The position numbers and the translations under genes were made by a program. The notes under the pieces were generated by a model, which saw only the letters and a list, made by a program, of their open reading frames with translations, ran no database searches and was not told the DNA's origin. Source: Afipia sp. 64-13 (GTDB lineage Bacteria; Pseudomonadota; Alphaproteobacteria; Rhizobiales; Xanthobacteraceae). From it: a stretch of 64,000 nt of DNA. The first letter of the stretch is position 1. Each line of letters begins with the position of its first letter. Shown here in pieces: positions 25,980 to 35,422 of this stretch. The DNA is taken from positions 89,586-153,585 of the forward strand of contig MKUJ01000013.1 of the NCBI GenBank assembly GCA_001897755.1. The letters are read 5' to 3'.

Positions 25980-26828
25980 GTGGACCCGTCTTCGCCGCCG
26001 CCGGCCCCTCATCGACGCCGCTGGCGTGCGCGCCTGCGGCGCGCGCTCGTTATTCTGGTGCCGGCGCTGTTGTTCTACGGCGCGCTCGCCTATCTGCTGC
26101 TGCCCTCGCTGTGGCGGCATTACGAACATCAGAAGAAGCTCGACGGCCTGCCGATGGTGACCTCCACCGCGCAGGGAATTCCCGGCGATCCGATCAATAT
26201 CGGCATGGTCGGCAGCGCCAGGGACATCCTGTGCGCGATGCATGCGGCCGGCTGGTACGCCGCCGACAAGGTGACGTGGCGCTCCGGTCTGGAGATTTCC
26301 GGCAGCGTGATCTTCGACCGGCCCTATCCGACCGCGCCGGTCTCTCCGCTCTATTATGCCGGACGGGTCGAGGACTTCGCCTTCGAGCGGCCGGTCGGCA
26401 AAAGCGCCGATCAGCGCCATCATGTCCGGCTCTGGAAGGTGCTGGACGAGGGCGACGAGGGCCGTCCGGTGTGGCTGGGCGCGGCGACGTTCGACCGTGG
26501 CGTCGGCTTCAGCCACTACACCGCCGCGATCACCCATCACATCGCGCCCGATGTCGACGCCGAGCGCACGCTGATCGCCGGCGATCTTGCGGCCGCCGGC
26601 ATGCTGGCGGCGCGCTATCAGGTGATGGGGCTGGGGCCGACGCTGCTCGGCCGCAATGGCGGTGGCGATCCCTATTTCACCGATGGCGAGGTCTGGGTGC
26701 TGCGGCTGGTCGAGAGTTGCGCGAAGCGGACGGAGCCACCGGAGATTCTTCCCGATCCGCCGGCCATCGTGTTCAAGGACACGATCTGGAACAGCGTCGC
26801 CGATCTTTATCGCGCCAATTCGCGCTGA
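25980..26828 (+). CDS. LssY C-terminal-domain membrane-anchored protein
   Basis: 282 residues with an Arg-rich cytoplasmic N-terminus, one membrane segment (about 22-45), and an extracytoplasmic domain of the LssY_C type, seen in SPLYYAGRVEDFAFERPVG, QRHHVRLWK, GAATFDRGVG and ITHHIAPDVDAERTLI. LssY was named from a Legionella secretion locus, but the domain has no known activity. Start is a GTG (25980) without a clear site. It stands alone. Confidence 0.78.
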   Translation: MDPSSPPPAPHRRRWRARLRRALVILVPALLFYGALAYLLLPSLWRHYEHQKKLDGLPMVTSTAQGIPGDPINIGMVGSARDILCAMHAAGWYAADKVTWRSGLEISGSVIFDRPYPTAPVSPLYYAGRVEDFAFERPVGKSADQRHHVRLWKVLDEGDEGRPVWLGAATFDRGVGFSHYTAAITHHIAPDVDAERTLIAGDLAAAGMLAARYQVMGLGPTLLGRNGGGDPYFTDGEVWVLRLVESCAKRTEPPEILPDPPAIVFKDTIWNSVADLYRANSR

Positions 26829-26881
26829 CGGCGGCGGACGAATCCTGCCCGCGACCGGATGACGATCATGCGAGCCGTGTC

Positions 26882-27463
26882 CTACGGATCGAGTTCGGTG
26901 TCCCAATACAGATAGTCGAGCCAGCTCTCGTGCAGGTAGTTCGGCGGGAACAGCCGGCCGTTGCGATGCAGTTGATGCACCGTCGGCGCATAGGGCGTCT
27001 GGCGCGGAAACATCTTGGCCTGCTGCATGGTCATGCTGCCCTTGCGCAGATTGCAGGGCGAGCATGCCGCGACCACGTTTTCCCAGGTGGTCTGTCCGCC
27101 GCGCGAGCGCGGGACGATGTGATCGAAGGTGAGGTCTTCCTGCGAGGTGCAGTACTGGCAGGTGAAGCGGTCTCGGAGAAAGACGTTGAACCGCGTGAAG
27201 GCGGGATGCGTGGTCGGCTTCACGAAGGACTTGAGCGAGACCACGCTCGGCAGTTGCATCTCGAAAGAGGGGCTGTGCACCGCGTGGTCGTAATTCGCGA
27301 CGATGTTGACGCGTTCGAGGAAGACCGCCTTGATCGCATCCTGCCACGACCAAAGCGAGAGAGGGTAATAGCTCAGCGGCCGGAAGTCGGCGTTCAGCAC
27401 GAGTGCCGGCCAACCGCCTTGCTGGACATGCGCGTTCAAATAACGCTCCTGGCCTCGGAGCAT
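26882..27463 (-). CDS. HNH endonuclease family protein
   Basis: 193 residues with a classic HNH fold: CQYC zinc knuckle, FDHIVPRSRGG active-site segment, then WENVVAACSPCNLRKG. The N-terminal region (PALVLNADFRPLSYYPLSLW) is conserved in a widespread chromosomal family of unknown biological role. No restriction or mobile partners are nearby, so it looks like a housekeeping nuclease rather than a mobile-element gene. Confidence 0.88.
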   Translation of the reverse strand: MLRGQERYLNAHVQQGGWPALVLNADFRPLSYYPLSLWSWQDAIKAVFLERVNIVANYDHAVHSPSFEMQLPSVVSLKSFVKPTTHPAFTRFNVFLRDRFTCQYCTSQEDLTFDHIVPRSRGGQTTWENVVAACSPCNLRKGSMTMQQAKMFPRQTPYAPTVHQLHRNGRLFPPNYLHESWLDYLYWDTELDP

Positions 27464-27524
27464 CTTTGCGACAAAGTGGCAGCCGGTTGCCGCACGGACG
27501 CTCTACATGACGTAGCGCCTATTC

Positions 27525-27563
27525 CCCATCGCAAAACCGGTATCCACTTTTGCGGAATACGCG
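27525..27563. repeat. intergenic repeat, family B (fragment)
   Basis: Contains GCAAAACCGGTATCCACTTTTGC with arms GCAAAA (27531) and TTTTGC (27548), again the ACCGGT.TCCA words of family B. It lies in the 172-base gap upstream of the HNH gene. Confidence 0.5.
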
Positions 27564-27635
27564 CGCCTCGCTGCGAAGCAGCTTGTGCGTAGATAATACA
27601 GGGAGCGCGACGGAATTGTGAAGGGTGTTTCCGGC

Positions 27636-28457
27636 CTATCCCCCGCCGCCACGCGGTGATTTGCCGGGGGATTTGCCCGGCGTCGCCGCTTTCGAAGCCT
27701 TCGTCTTCGCCGTCCTTTTGCGGGCCGTCGCCGTCGCGGTTTTCGCCGGTTTGACGGGCGTTTTGGTCGCCCTGGTCTTGCGCGGCGAGGAACCCGCCGC
27801 GCGCGGCTTGTCGGCGGGCAGCACGCCTTCGCGGCGTTTGACCGCGTGATAATAGCTCCACCACAGATGGGCCGCCGCCCCGCGCAGCGGCCGCCACGGT
27901 TCCGCCAAGGGCAGCATCTGCTTCGCGCTCGGCCGCGCTTTCAGCCCGAGCCCGATCCGCATCGCCTCCTGCAAGGCAAGATCGCCCGCCGGCCAGGCAT
28001 CGCCATGGCCGAGGCAGAACAACAGGTAGATGTCGGCGGTCCAAGGCCCGATGCCGTGCAGCGCGATCAGCGTGTGATGGGCGGCGTCGGCGTCTTCCTC
28101 GGCCAGCACGTCGAGGTTGAGCCGCTCGGCGGCCAGTTCGGCGGCGATCGCCTTCAGCGATTTGATCTTGGCGGTCGACAGGCCGAGCCGGGCGAGGCGG
28201 TCGCCGCGCGCGCTTTTGATCCGGTCATGATGAAACGGATCGAACGCGGCGCTGACCCGCCGCCAGATCGCGGCGGCGGCGTAGGTGGAGAGCTGCTGGC
28301 CGCAGACGATGGCGGCAAGGCCGGCGAATCCGGGCTCGCGCCGGCGCAGCGCCGGCATGCCGGCGACCTCGAGCACCGGCCGCAGCCGCGGGTCGAGATT
28401 GACCAGCGCGTGGATCGCGTCTTCAAGATCGGTTTGCGTCTCCAGATGTATTGTCAT
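27636..28457 (-). CDS. DNA-3-methyladenine glycosylase II (AlkA-like) with basic tail
   Basis: Base-excision repair enzyme removing alkylated purines. The HhH-GPD core is visible: LHGIGPWTADIYLLFCLG followed by the catalytic aspartate in [11 protein letters not shown]. The first ~200 residues form this domain. The remaining ~60 residues are a Lys/Thr/Ala-rich tail (RKTRATKTPVKPAKT and similar), probably for non-specific DNA binding. 273 residues from the ATG at 28457; the Shine-Dalgarno is weak. The gene starts 30 bases from, and divergent to, gluQRS. Confidence 0.88.
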   Translation of the reverse strand: MTIHLETQTDLEDAIHALVNLDPRLRPVLEVAGMPALRRREPGFAGLAAIVCGQQLSTYAAAAIWRRVSAAFDPFHHDRIKSARGDRLARLGLSTAKIKSLKAIAAELAAERLNLDVLAEEDADAAHHTLIALHGIGPWTADIYLLFCLGHGDAWPAGDLALQEAMRIGLGLKARPSAKQMLPLAEPWRPLRGAAAHLWWSYYHAVKRREGVLPADKPRAAGSSPRKTRATKTPVKPAKTATATARKRTAKTKASKAATPGKSPGKSPRGGGG

Positions 28458-28486
28458 CGCCGACCCGTTGTTTTCGATCAGGACCG

Positions 28487-29356
28487 ATGCCGCCACCCGT
28501 TTTCCGTTTCGCCCCCAGTCCCAATGGCTACCTGCATCTGGGGCATGCCTATTCGGCGCTGCTGAACCATGACCTCGCGCGGGGGAGCGGCGGCCGCTTC
28601 CTGCTGCGCATCGAGGATATCGACTCGGCGCGCTGCCGTCCCGAATTTGAAGCGGCGATCGAGGAGGATCTGCGCTGGCTGGGCCTTGCGTGGGAGCAGC
28701 CGGTGCGGCGGCAGTCCGAGCATCTGCCGCTGTATGCGCAGGCACTGGCAACGCTCACCGGGCAGGGCCTGATCTATCCGAGCTTCGAGAGCCGCGCCGA
28801 GATCGCGCGCATGGTGGCCGCCCGCGACAGCATGGGAGGCTGGCCGCGCGATCCCGACGGCGTGCCGCTTTATCCGGGCACCGCCAAAGACCTCTCCGCC
28901 GCCGAGCGCGAGGACAGGATCGGCAGCGGCGCGCCCTATGCGCTGCGTCTCGACATGGCGGCGGCGTGCGAGCGCGCCGGCGATCTGTCCTGGAGCGAGC
29001 AGGGCGCGGGCCCGGAGGGCGAGACCGGCACCATCGCCGCTTCGCCGCTGGAATGGGGCGATGTCATTCTGGCGCGCAAGGAGACGCCGACCAGCTATCA
29101 CCTCTCGGTGGTGGTGGACGATGCCTTGCAGGGCGTGACGCAGGTGGTGCGGGGACAGGATCTGTTCCGGGCGACTGGCGTGCACCGGCTGTTGCAGCGG
29201 TTGCTGGGTCTGCCCGCGCCGGCCTACCACCATCATCCGCTGTTGCGGGACGCGGACGACCGCAAGCTGTCGAAATCCTCGCGCGCGACCGGCCTGCGCG
29301 AATTGCGCGCCGACGGTATCGGCCCACAGGATATCCGCCGCATGGTCGGGCTTTGA
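28487..29356 (+). CDS. gluQRS: glutamyl-Q tRNA(Asp) synthetase
   Basis: Truncated glutamyl-tRNA synthetase paralogue that attaches glutamate to queuosine of tRNA(Asp). HIGH-like motif in FAPSPNGYLHLGHA, KMSKS-like motif KLSKSSRATGL. At 289 residues it lacks the anticodon-binding domain, as expected for GluQRS. The AGGA-preceded ATG at 28487 gives the usual start MPPPVFRFAPSPNG. Confidence 0.92.
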   Translation: MPPPVFRFAPSPNGYLHLGHAYSALLNHDLARGSGGRFLLRIEDIDSARCRPEFEAAIEEDLRWLGLAWEQPVRRQSEHLPLYAQALATLTGQGLIYPSFESRAEIARMVAARDSMGGWPRDPDGVPLYPGTAKDLSAAEREDRIGSGAPYALRLDMAAACERAGDLSWSEQGAGPEGETGTIAASPLEWGDVILARKETPTSYHLSVVVDDALQGVTQVVRGQDLFRATGVHRLLQRLLGLPAPAYHHHPLLRDADDRKLSKSSRATGLRELRADGIGPQDIRRMVGL

Positions 29357-29422
29357 TCCCGGCCACAGGTCGCTGGTGACTCTCCATGGGCCGGATGGCA
29401 GAATGGAACCAGCGGGGGAATC

Positions 29423-30754
29423 ATGGCGAAAACGTCGCGTTCAAAAGCCGGCGGCAGATCCGGCAAGCGGCGCGCAGGCGCGGCGGCAAAACCTGCGCGC
29501 AAGGCGCCGGCCAAAAAGGCTGCGGCGAAAGCATCAGCCGCGAAGAAAGCCGCCGTGCGCGGGCGCAAGGCGTCGCCGGCGAAAGTCGTGCGTGCGAAAG
29601 CTGTGCGCGCGAAGGCGGTGCGGCCGTCCGAGCCGAGCATCGTCGAGGCGGCGCTGGCGGCGTTCGCCCATGAGGTCCGCACCCCACTCACCGGCATTCT
29701 CGCCATCAGTTCGCTGCTCGCCACCTCCGATCTCGGCGAGCGCGAGCGGCGCTGGGTCGACACCATCCAGGTTGGCGCCGAGCACCTCGCCGCGCTGGCG
29801 ACGCTGTTCGTCGATGCCGCCAAGGGCCATGCCTCGGGCCTGCTGGTGCGCGAGGAATTCTTCGATCTGCGCGCGCTCGCCCAGACCTGCGGCGATTCGC
29901 TGTCGGGACGCGCGGCGGCCAAGGGCCTGCAGCCGCGGATCGAGATCGCCGGCGATCTGCCTGCTTTCGTCACCGGAGATCCGGTCCGGCTGCGCGCGGC
30001 GCTGGAGAACCTGATCGACAATGCGGTGAAATTCACGCAGGCCGGCGAGGTCGGCCTCAAGGTCGGCGCCAAACCGGGCGCGAAGGGCAGGCTGGTCGTG
30101 ACCTTTGCCATCTCCGACAGCGGCATCGGCCTGTCTCTGGCCGAGATCAAGCGGCTGTTCCGGCCGTTCTCGCAGGCCAATGTCACCATCGCCGCGCGGT
30201 TCGGCGGTGCCGGCCTCGGCCTGTCGTCGGTGCGCCAGCTCGCCCGCGCGATGGGCGGCGATGTGGTCGCGGCGCCGAAGGACGGCGGCGGCATGGTGTT
30301 CACATTGACGGTGACGCTTGCGCCGGCGCAGGTGCCGGCAGCGGAAGGCGGCGATGCGCTCGCCGCGCCGCCGCGCAGCCTGCACATTCTCAGCATCGAG
30401 GACAATCCGTTCGGCCGCGTGGTGCTGAACGCGATTCTCACCGAGCTTGGCCATCGCACCGAATTCATCGGGCGCGGCGAACTGGCGCCCGAGCGGATCG
30501 TCGAGGGTCGGTTCGACGCCGTGCTGATGGACATGGTGCTGCCCGGCATCGACGGCATCGAGGCGATCCGGCAGATTCGCGGCCTGCGCGACCCGCATGG
30601 CCAGATCGGCATTGTCGGCGTCTCAGGTCGCTCTCAGGACGAGGCGCGGGCGCGCACCGCCGGCGCCGACGCCTTCGTGGTGAAGCCGGTCAGTCCCCGG
30701 GCGCTGGCGACTGCGCTTGCTGCAGCGACATGCCGCGCGGAAGCCGTGACTTGA
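29423..30754 (+). CDS. hybrid histidine kinase with histone H1-like N-terminus
   Basis: 443 residues. Residues 1-68 are an Ala/Lys/Arg-rich stretch (RKAPAKKAAAKASAAKKAA and similar) with no hydrophobic segment, like bacterial histone H1 tails. Then HisKA with phospho-acceptor His83 (FAHEVRTPLTG), an ATPase domain with NLIDNAVKFT and DSGIGLS, and a receiver domain with acceptor Asp370 (VLMDMVLPG). With no sensor or membrane segments the kinase is cytosolic and may sit on DNA through its tail. GGGGGAA precedes the ATG. Its last 65 bases overlap the opposing YihY gene. Output and signal are unknown. Confidence 0.88.
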   Translation: MAKTSRSKAGGRSGKRRAGAAAKPARKAPAKKAAAKASAAKKAAVRGRKASPAKVVRAKAVRAKAVRPSEPSIVEAALAAFAHEVRTPLTGILAISSLLATSDLGERERRWVDTIQVGAEHLAALATLFVDAAKGHASGLLVREEFFDLRALAQTCGDSLSGRAAAKGLQPRIEIAGDLPAFVTGDPVRLRAALENLIDNAVKFTQAGEVGLKVGAKPGAKGRLVVTFAISDSGIGLSLAEIKRLFRPFSQANVTIAARFGGAGLGLSSVRQLARAMGGDVVAAPKDGGGMVFTLTVTLAPAQVPAAEGGDALAAPPRSLHILSIEDNPFGRVVLNAILTELGHRTEFIGRGELAPERIVEGRFDAVLMDMVLPGIDGIEAIRQIRGLRDPHGQIGIVGVSGRSQDEARARTAGADAFVVKPVSPRALATALAAATCRAEAVT

Positions 30755-31601
30755 TGATCGCGGCGTTGAGCTCGCCGCCATAGACGAAGATCGCGGCGAT
30801 GAAATACAGGAACACCAGCGCGATCACGACCGAGGCGAGGCCCGCATAGGTCGTGACGTAATTGCCGGCGAAACGCGCGAGATATTGTCCGAAGCCCATG
30901 GCCGACGCCAGCGAGGCGACCAGGGTGAAGACGATGCCGGGCAGAATGTCGCGAAACCGGCGCCGTCCCGCCGGCAGCCAGGCATGCAGCACGATCAGCG
31001 CGGCGGCGAGCGAGACGATGGCGATGCCATAGCGCGCGACGGTGAGCATGTTTTCCTTCGGCTCGACGATCAGCGGAATGTAGCGCCGCGCGGCGGCGAG
31101 CAGCAGCGGTCCGAGCACGATCAGAAGCGCCAGCGCCAGCGCGACGAAGGCCGCGATCAGCGTGTAGCCGATCGATTCCAGCCGCAGCCAGTACCAGCTT
31201 CGCAGCTCGGTCACGCTGTAGGCGCGGTTCAGCGCGACGCGCAGGCTCTCGATGCCGTTGGAGGCGAAATAGATCGAGAGCACGAGGCCGACGGTGAAGG
31301 CGTCGCCGCGCGTCGTCGTCAGCACGTTGTGGATTTCCCCCGCCAGCGCGTCGGCGACCTGCGCCGGCCAGGTTTGCAGCATCAGGCTCGCGGCCTGGTC
31401 GGCAAGATCCTTGGAGCCGAAAAAGCCGGCGAGCGAGGTCAGCACGATCAGGAACGGAAACAGCGCCATCAGCGACGAGAGCGCGATATGGCTCGCGATC
31501 GCCCAGCCGTCGTCGGCCAGAAAGGCGTCCAGCGCGTCGCGCCCGACGCGGAATGCATAGCGAAGCGGCTTCACATCAATTCCCAATTCCGGAACGCTCA
31601 C
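30690..31601 (-). CDS. YihY/BrkB-family inner-membrane protein
   Basis: 303 residues with about six hydrophobic helices and the family hallmarks IASHIALSSLMALFPFLIVL, SIYFASNGIESLRVALNRAY and VFLYFIAAIFVYGGELNA. Often misnamed ribonuclease BN; actual function unclear. A GTG at 31601 is used; another GTG nine codons later is possible. The 3' end runs 65 bases into the hybrid kinase gene on the opposite strand. Confidence 0.87.
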   Translation of the reverse strand: MSVPELGIDVKPLRYAFRVGRDALDAFLADDGWAIASHIALSSLMALFPFLIVLTSLAGFFGSKDLADQAASLMLQTWPAQVADALAGEIHNVLTTTRGDAFTVGLVLSIYFASNGIESLRVALNRAYSVTELRSWYWLRLESIGYTLIAAFVALALALLIVLGPLLLAAARRYIPLIVEPKENMLTVARYGIAIVSLAAALIVLHAWLPAGRRRFRDILPGIVFTLVASLASAMGFGQYLARFAGNYVTTYAGLASVVIALVFLYFIAAIFVYGGELNAAIIKSRLPRGMSLQQAQSPAPGD

Positions 31602-31739
31602 GGTAACGTGGGCCGTCCGGGAAGTCGCGCTGTTTCCGGCGGAGCCGGAGGCTCAGTCCGGCATGACGGCGGTGCCCGGCAGGCATGAAAGAAGGAATAG
31701 GGACTTGGGGGCGAAGTTCCGGAGTGTTATGTACGCTCC

Positions 31740-31931
31740 ATGTCATTTCTCAGCGGTATCGCCCTTCCCATCGCGCTCGGCGCCGTGACGCTCGTGCTCC
31801 TGATGGGGCTCGCCAACATGATGCGTGGCGGCTCGCCCGATACCTCGCAGCGCCTGATGCGGTTGCGCGTCCTGTTCCAGTTCATCGCCATCGTGATCGC
31901 GATGTGCGCGGTTTGGGCAATGGGACGCTAG
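31740..31931 (+). CDS. twin transmembrane HIG1-domain protein
   Basis: 63-residue protein with two hydrophobic segments joined by a short charged loop (MMRGGSPDTSQRLMRLRV), the layout of hypoxia-induced (HIG1/RCF1-like) domains. Mitochondrial relatives associate with cytochrome oxidase; the bacterial role is not defined. It lies 24 bases before the cobalamin adenosyltransferase gene, and this pairing is common in relatives. Confidence 0.8.
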   Translation: MSFLSGIALPIALGAVTLVLLMGLANMMRGGSPDTSQRLMRLRVLFQFIAIVIAMCAVWAMGR

Positions 31932-31955
31932 CAGGACGGCGCACGGACAAATCCC

Positions 31956-32528
31956 ATGGTCGTGCTCAACAAGATCTACACCCGGACCGGCGATGACGGC
32001 ACCACGGCGCTCGGCAGCGGCGAGCGTCGCGCGAAATACGATCTGCGTGTTGCCGCCTGCGGCGCCGCCGACGAGATCAATGCCGCGATCGGCGTCGCGC
32101 GGCTGCACCTTGCCGGACTGCCGCAGATCGATGCGATGCTGGCGCGGGTGCAGAACGATCTGTTCGATCTCGGCGCCGATTTCACGGTGCCGCAGCGTGA
32201 CGGCAAGGCCGAGCGGCTGCGCGTCGTGCCGGCGCAGGTGGAACGGCTGGAACACGATATCGACGCGCTCAATGCCGGACTGGCGCCGCTCAATTCCTTC
32301 ATTCTGCCCGGCGGCTCGGCGGCCGCGGCCTATCTGCATCTGGCGCGGACCATCTGCCGGCGCGGCGAGCGCACCGCGGTGGAATTGGCGGCGCTGCCGG
32401 ACGAGCCGGTCAGCGCGGCGGCCTTGCAATATCTCAACCGGCTTTCGGATTTCCTGTTCGTCGCCGCGCGCGTCGCCAACGGCAATGGTGCGAGCGACGT
32501 GCTTTGGGTACCGGGGCAGAACAGGTGA
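31956..32528 (+). CDS. cob(I)alamin adenosyltransferase, PduO type
   Basis: Transfers adenosyl from ATP to cob(I)alamin to make coenzyme B12. N-terminal IYTRTGDDGTTALGSGERRAKYD is the ATP-binding signature, and RTICRRGERTAVELAAL with LNRLSDFLFVAAR complete the PduO fold. 190 residues. Adenosylcobalamin would serve methylmalonyl-CoA mutase or similar enzymes not found here. Confidence 0.93.
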   Translation: MVVLNKIYTRTGDDGTTALGSGERRAKYDLRVAACGAADEINAAIGVARLHLAGLPQIDAMLARVQNDLFDLGADFTVPQRDGKAERLRVVPAQVERLEHDIDALNAGLAPLNSFILPGGSAAAAYLHLARTICRRGERTAVELAALPDEPVSAAALQYLNRLSDFLFVAARVANGNGASDVLWVPGQNR

Positions 32529-32648
32529 ACGGCCGTGGTCGGGTTTCGATGGTCGAGCTCAAAGGATCGCCGGGCTCAGCCGCGTTGACCCGGCGATGCG
32601 GGACCTTTAGGTTCCGCGCGCAGTGAGGCGATATTCAAAGGGGAACCG

Positions 32649-33395
32649 ATGAAGGTTCTGGTGCCGGTCAAGCGAGTTATCGACTTCAACGTCAAGGTCC
32701 GGGTCAAGAGCGACGGAACGGGCGTCGAATTGACCAATGTCAAAATGTCGATGAACCCGTTCGATGAAATTGCCGTCGAAGAGGCGTTGCGGCTGAAGGA
32801 AGCCGGCAAGGCGAGCGAAGTGGTGGTGGTCTCGATCGGCCCGGCGCAGGCGGCGGAAACCATCCGCACCGGCCTTGCGATGGGCGCGGATCGCGGCGTG
32901 CACGTCAAGGTCGACGGCCCTGTCGAGCCGCTCGCCGTCGCCAAGCTGCTCAAGGGCGTGGCCGAGGAAGAGAAGCCCGGCCTGATCATTCTCGGCAAGC
33001 AGGCGATCGATGACGATTGCAATCAGACCGGCCAGATGCTCGCCGCATTGCTCGGCTGGGGCCAGGCGACATTCGCTTCCAAGCTCGAGGTCGAAGGCGC
33101 GGATTTCAAGGTGACGCGCGAGGTCGATGGCGGCTTGCAGACCGTCAAGATCAAGGGACCGGCGATCGTCACCACGGATTTGCGCCTCAACGAACCGCGC
33201 TACGCGAGCCTGCCCAACATCATGAAGGCGAAGAAGAAGCCGATCGACGAGAAGAGCGCCGAACATTACGGCGTCGATCTCGCGCCGCATCTCGAAATTC
33301 TCAAGACGTCGGAGCCGCCGGGCCGCAAGGGGGGCGTCAAGGTCGGTTCGGTGCCTGAACTGGTGTCAAAACTCGCCGAAGCGGGGGTGCTGTAA
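32649..33395 (+). CDS. etfB: electron transfer flavoprotein beta subunit
   Basis: Small subunit of the FAD-containing carrier that accepts electrons from acyl-CoA and other dehydrogenases. [20 protein letters not shown] opening, [10 protein letters not shown] and the [20 protein letters not shown] nucleotide segment are characteristic. 248 residues. GGGGAA precedes the ATG. One base separates the stop from etfA. Confidence 0.96.
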   Translation: MKVLVPVKRVIDFNVKVRVKSDGTGVELTNVKMSMNPFDEIAVEEALRLKEAGKASEVVVVSIGPAQAAETIRTGLAMGADRGVHVKVDGPVEPLAVAKLLKGVAEEEKPGLIILGKQAIDDDCNQTGQMLAALLGWGQATFASKLEVEGADFKVTREVDGGLQTVKIKGPAIVTTDLRLNEPRYASLPNIMKAKKKPIDEKSAEHYGVDLAPHLEILKTSEPPGRKGGVKVGSVPELVSKLAEAGVL

Positions 33396-33396
33396 C

Positions 33397-34341
33397 ATGA
33401 CCACGCTGCTGATGGCGGATCACGCCGGCGACGCTCTCAAGGATTCGACCGCCAAGGCGCTCACCGCCGCGCTCGCGCTTGGCGGCGAGGTGCATGTTCT
33501 GGTGGCGGGCCAGAACGCCAAGGGCGCGGCTGATGCCGCCGCCAAGCTTTCGGGCGTCGCCAAGGTGCTGCTCGCGGACGATGCCGCCTATGCGCATGAT
33601 CTCGCCGAGCCGCTGGCCGCGCTGATCGTGTCGCTGGCGCCGAACTATGACGCCATCGTCGCGCCGGCGACCTCGCGCTTCAAGAACGCGATGCCGCGCG
33701 TCGCGGCGCTGCTCGACGTCATGCAGGTGTCGGAGATCACCAGGGTGATTGCGCCCGATACGTTCGAGCGGCCGATCTATGCCGGCAACGCGATCCAGAC
33801 CGTGAAGTCCAAGGACACCAAGAAAGTCATCACCGTGCGCACCTCGACCTTCACCGCGACCGCCGAGGGCGGCTCGGCGCAGGTCGAGACCGTCGCCACG
33901 GCGGGCGATCCGGGCCTGTCCAGTTTCGCCGGCGAGGAGGTCGCCAAGAGCGATCGTCCGGAGCTCGCGTCGGCCAAGATTATCGTGTCGGGTGGCCGCG
34001 CAATGCAGAGCCGCGACAATTTCGCTAAATATATCGAGCCGCTTGCGGATAGGCTGGGGGCCGGGGTCGGCGCGTCGCGGGCGGCGGTCGATGCCGGCTA
34101 TGCGCCGAACGACTGGCAGGTCGGCCAGACCGGCAAGGTGGTGGCACCGGACCTTTACATCGCGATCGGCATTTCCGGCGCGATCCAACATCTCGCCGGC
34201 ATGAAGGATTCGCGGGTGATCGTGGCGATCAACAAGGACGAGGAAGCGCCGATCTTCCAGGTGGCGGATTACGGCCTGGTGGCGGATCTCTACCAGGCGG
34301 TGCCGGAACTGACCGAGGAGCTCGGCAAGCGGGCGCGTTAA
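33397..34341 (+). CDS. etfA: electron transfer flavoprotein alpha subunit
   Basis: Large subunit of ETF carrying FAD. The C-terminal FAD domain is clear from [33 protein letters not shown] residues and [18 protein letters not shown] through [18 protein letters not shown]. 314 residues. Co-transcribed with etfB; the partner ETF-quinone oxidoreductase is not in the window. Followed 116 bases later by a beta-oxidation-type dehydrogenase. Confidence 0.96.
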   Translation: MTTLLMADHAGDALKDSTAKALTAALALGGEVHVLVAGQNAKGAADAAAKLSGVAKVLLADDAAYAHDLAEPLAALIVSLAPNYDAIVAPATSRFKNAMPRVAALLDVMQVSEITRVIAPDTFERPIYAGNAIQTVKSKDTKKVITVRTSTFTATAEGGSAQVETVATAGDPGLSSFAGEEVAKSDRPELASAKIIVSGGRAMQSRDNFAKYIEPLADRLGAGVGASRAAVDAGYAPNDWQVGQTGKVVAPDLYIAIGISGAIQHLAGMKDSRVIVAINKDEEAPIFQVADYGLVADLYQAVPELTEELGKRAR

Positions 34342-34457
34342 CGGTGACGGCTGGATGATAAAATTCCGGCCGGGGTTTGTTATAAGGATGACGGGCGCGG
34401 TTCGCGCCGGGTACGTGAAGGCGGAAATGCCGCTGGCGGATAGATGGCGATAGGGAA

Positions 34458-35339
34458 ATGGCAATAAAGATCAAGACGGTAGGTGTGATCGGGTCGGGCC
34501 AGATGGGCAATGGCATCGCGCATGTAGCGGCGCTCGCCGGGTTCGACGTCGTGCTCAACGACGTCTCCGCCGACCGTCTGAAATCGGCGATGGCGACCAT
34601 CAACGGCAATCTGTCGCGGCAGGTCGCCAAGAAGGTGATCACCGAGGCGGCGCACCAGCAGGCGCTGACCCGGATCAAGTCGGCCGACAGCCTCGACGGC
34701 GTCGCCTCCTGCGATCTTGTGATCGAGACCGCGGTGGAAAAGGAAGAGATCAAGCGCAAGATCTTCCACGACCTCTGCGCCGTGCTGAAGCCGGACGCTA
34801 TCATCGGTTCCAACACCTCCTCGATCTCGATCACGCGCCTGGCCGCCTCGACCGACCGGCCGGAGAAGTTCATCGGCATTCACTTCATGAATCCGGTGCC
34901 GCTGATGGAGCTGGTCGAGCTGATCCGCGGCATCGCGACCGACGACGCCACCTTCGAGGCGACGCGCGAATTCGTCGCCAAGGTCGGCAAGCAGATCGCG
35001 GTCTCGGAGGATTTTCCGGCCTTCATCGTCAACCGCATCCTGTTGCCGATGATCAACGAGGCGATCTACACGCTCTATGAAGGCGTCGGCAACGTGCAGG
35101 CGATCGACACCGCGATGAAGCTCGGCGCGCATCATCCGATGGGTCCGCTGGAGCTCGCCGATTTCATTGGCCTCGATACCTGCCTGTCGATCATGCAGGT
35201 GCTGCACGAGGGGCTGGCGGATTCGAAATACCGGCCCTGTCCGCTGCTGGTGAAGTATGTCGAGGCCGGCTGGCTCGGCCGCAAGACGCAGCGCGGCTTC
35301 TACGATTATCGCGGCGAGTCGCCGGTGCCGACGCGGTAA
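34458..35339 (+). CDS. 3-hydroxybutyryl-CoA dehydrogenase
   Basis: NAD(P)-dependent enzyme for the C4 hydroxyacyl-CoA step of butanoate or polyhydroxybutyrate metabolism. Rossmann motif GVIGSGQMGNGIA at the start, then SNTSSISITRLA, HFMNPVPLMELVELIRG and the active-site histidine in that segment. The C-terminal half ends with LGRKTQRGFYDY. 293 residues, single-domain length (no hydratase). AGGG lies just ahead of the ATG. Its position behind etfBA suggests joint expression. Confidence 0.93.
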   Translation: MAIKIKTVGVIGSGQMGNGIAHVAALAGFDVVLNDVSADRLKSAMATINGNLSRQVAKKVITEAAHQQALTRIKSADSLDGVASCDLVIETAVEKEEIKRKIFHDLCAVLKPDAIIGSNTSSISITRLAASTDRPEKFIGIHFMNPVPLMELVELIRGIATDDATFEATREFVAKVGKQIAVSEDFPAFIVNRILLPMINEAIYTLYEGVGNVQAIDTAMKLGAHHPMGPLELADFIGLDTCLSIMQVLHEGLADSKYRPCPLLVKYVEAGWLGRKTQRGFYDYRGESPVPTR

Positions 35340-35422
35340 CGCCGCGGCGGTTTCTGGCCAGCATTTGTTAACCGTCGGCGGCTAGACTCGCCGGCAGTTT
35401 TTGAGTGCGCGGATCCCTGCCC

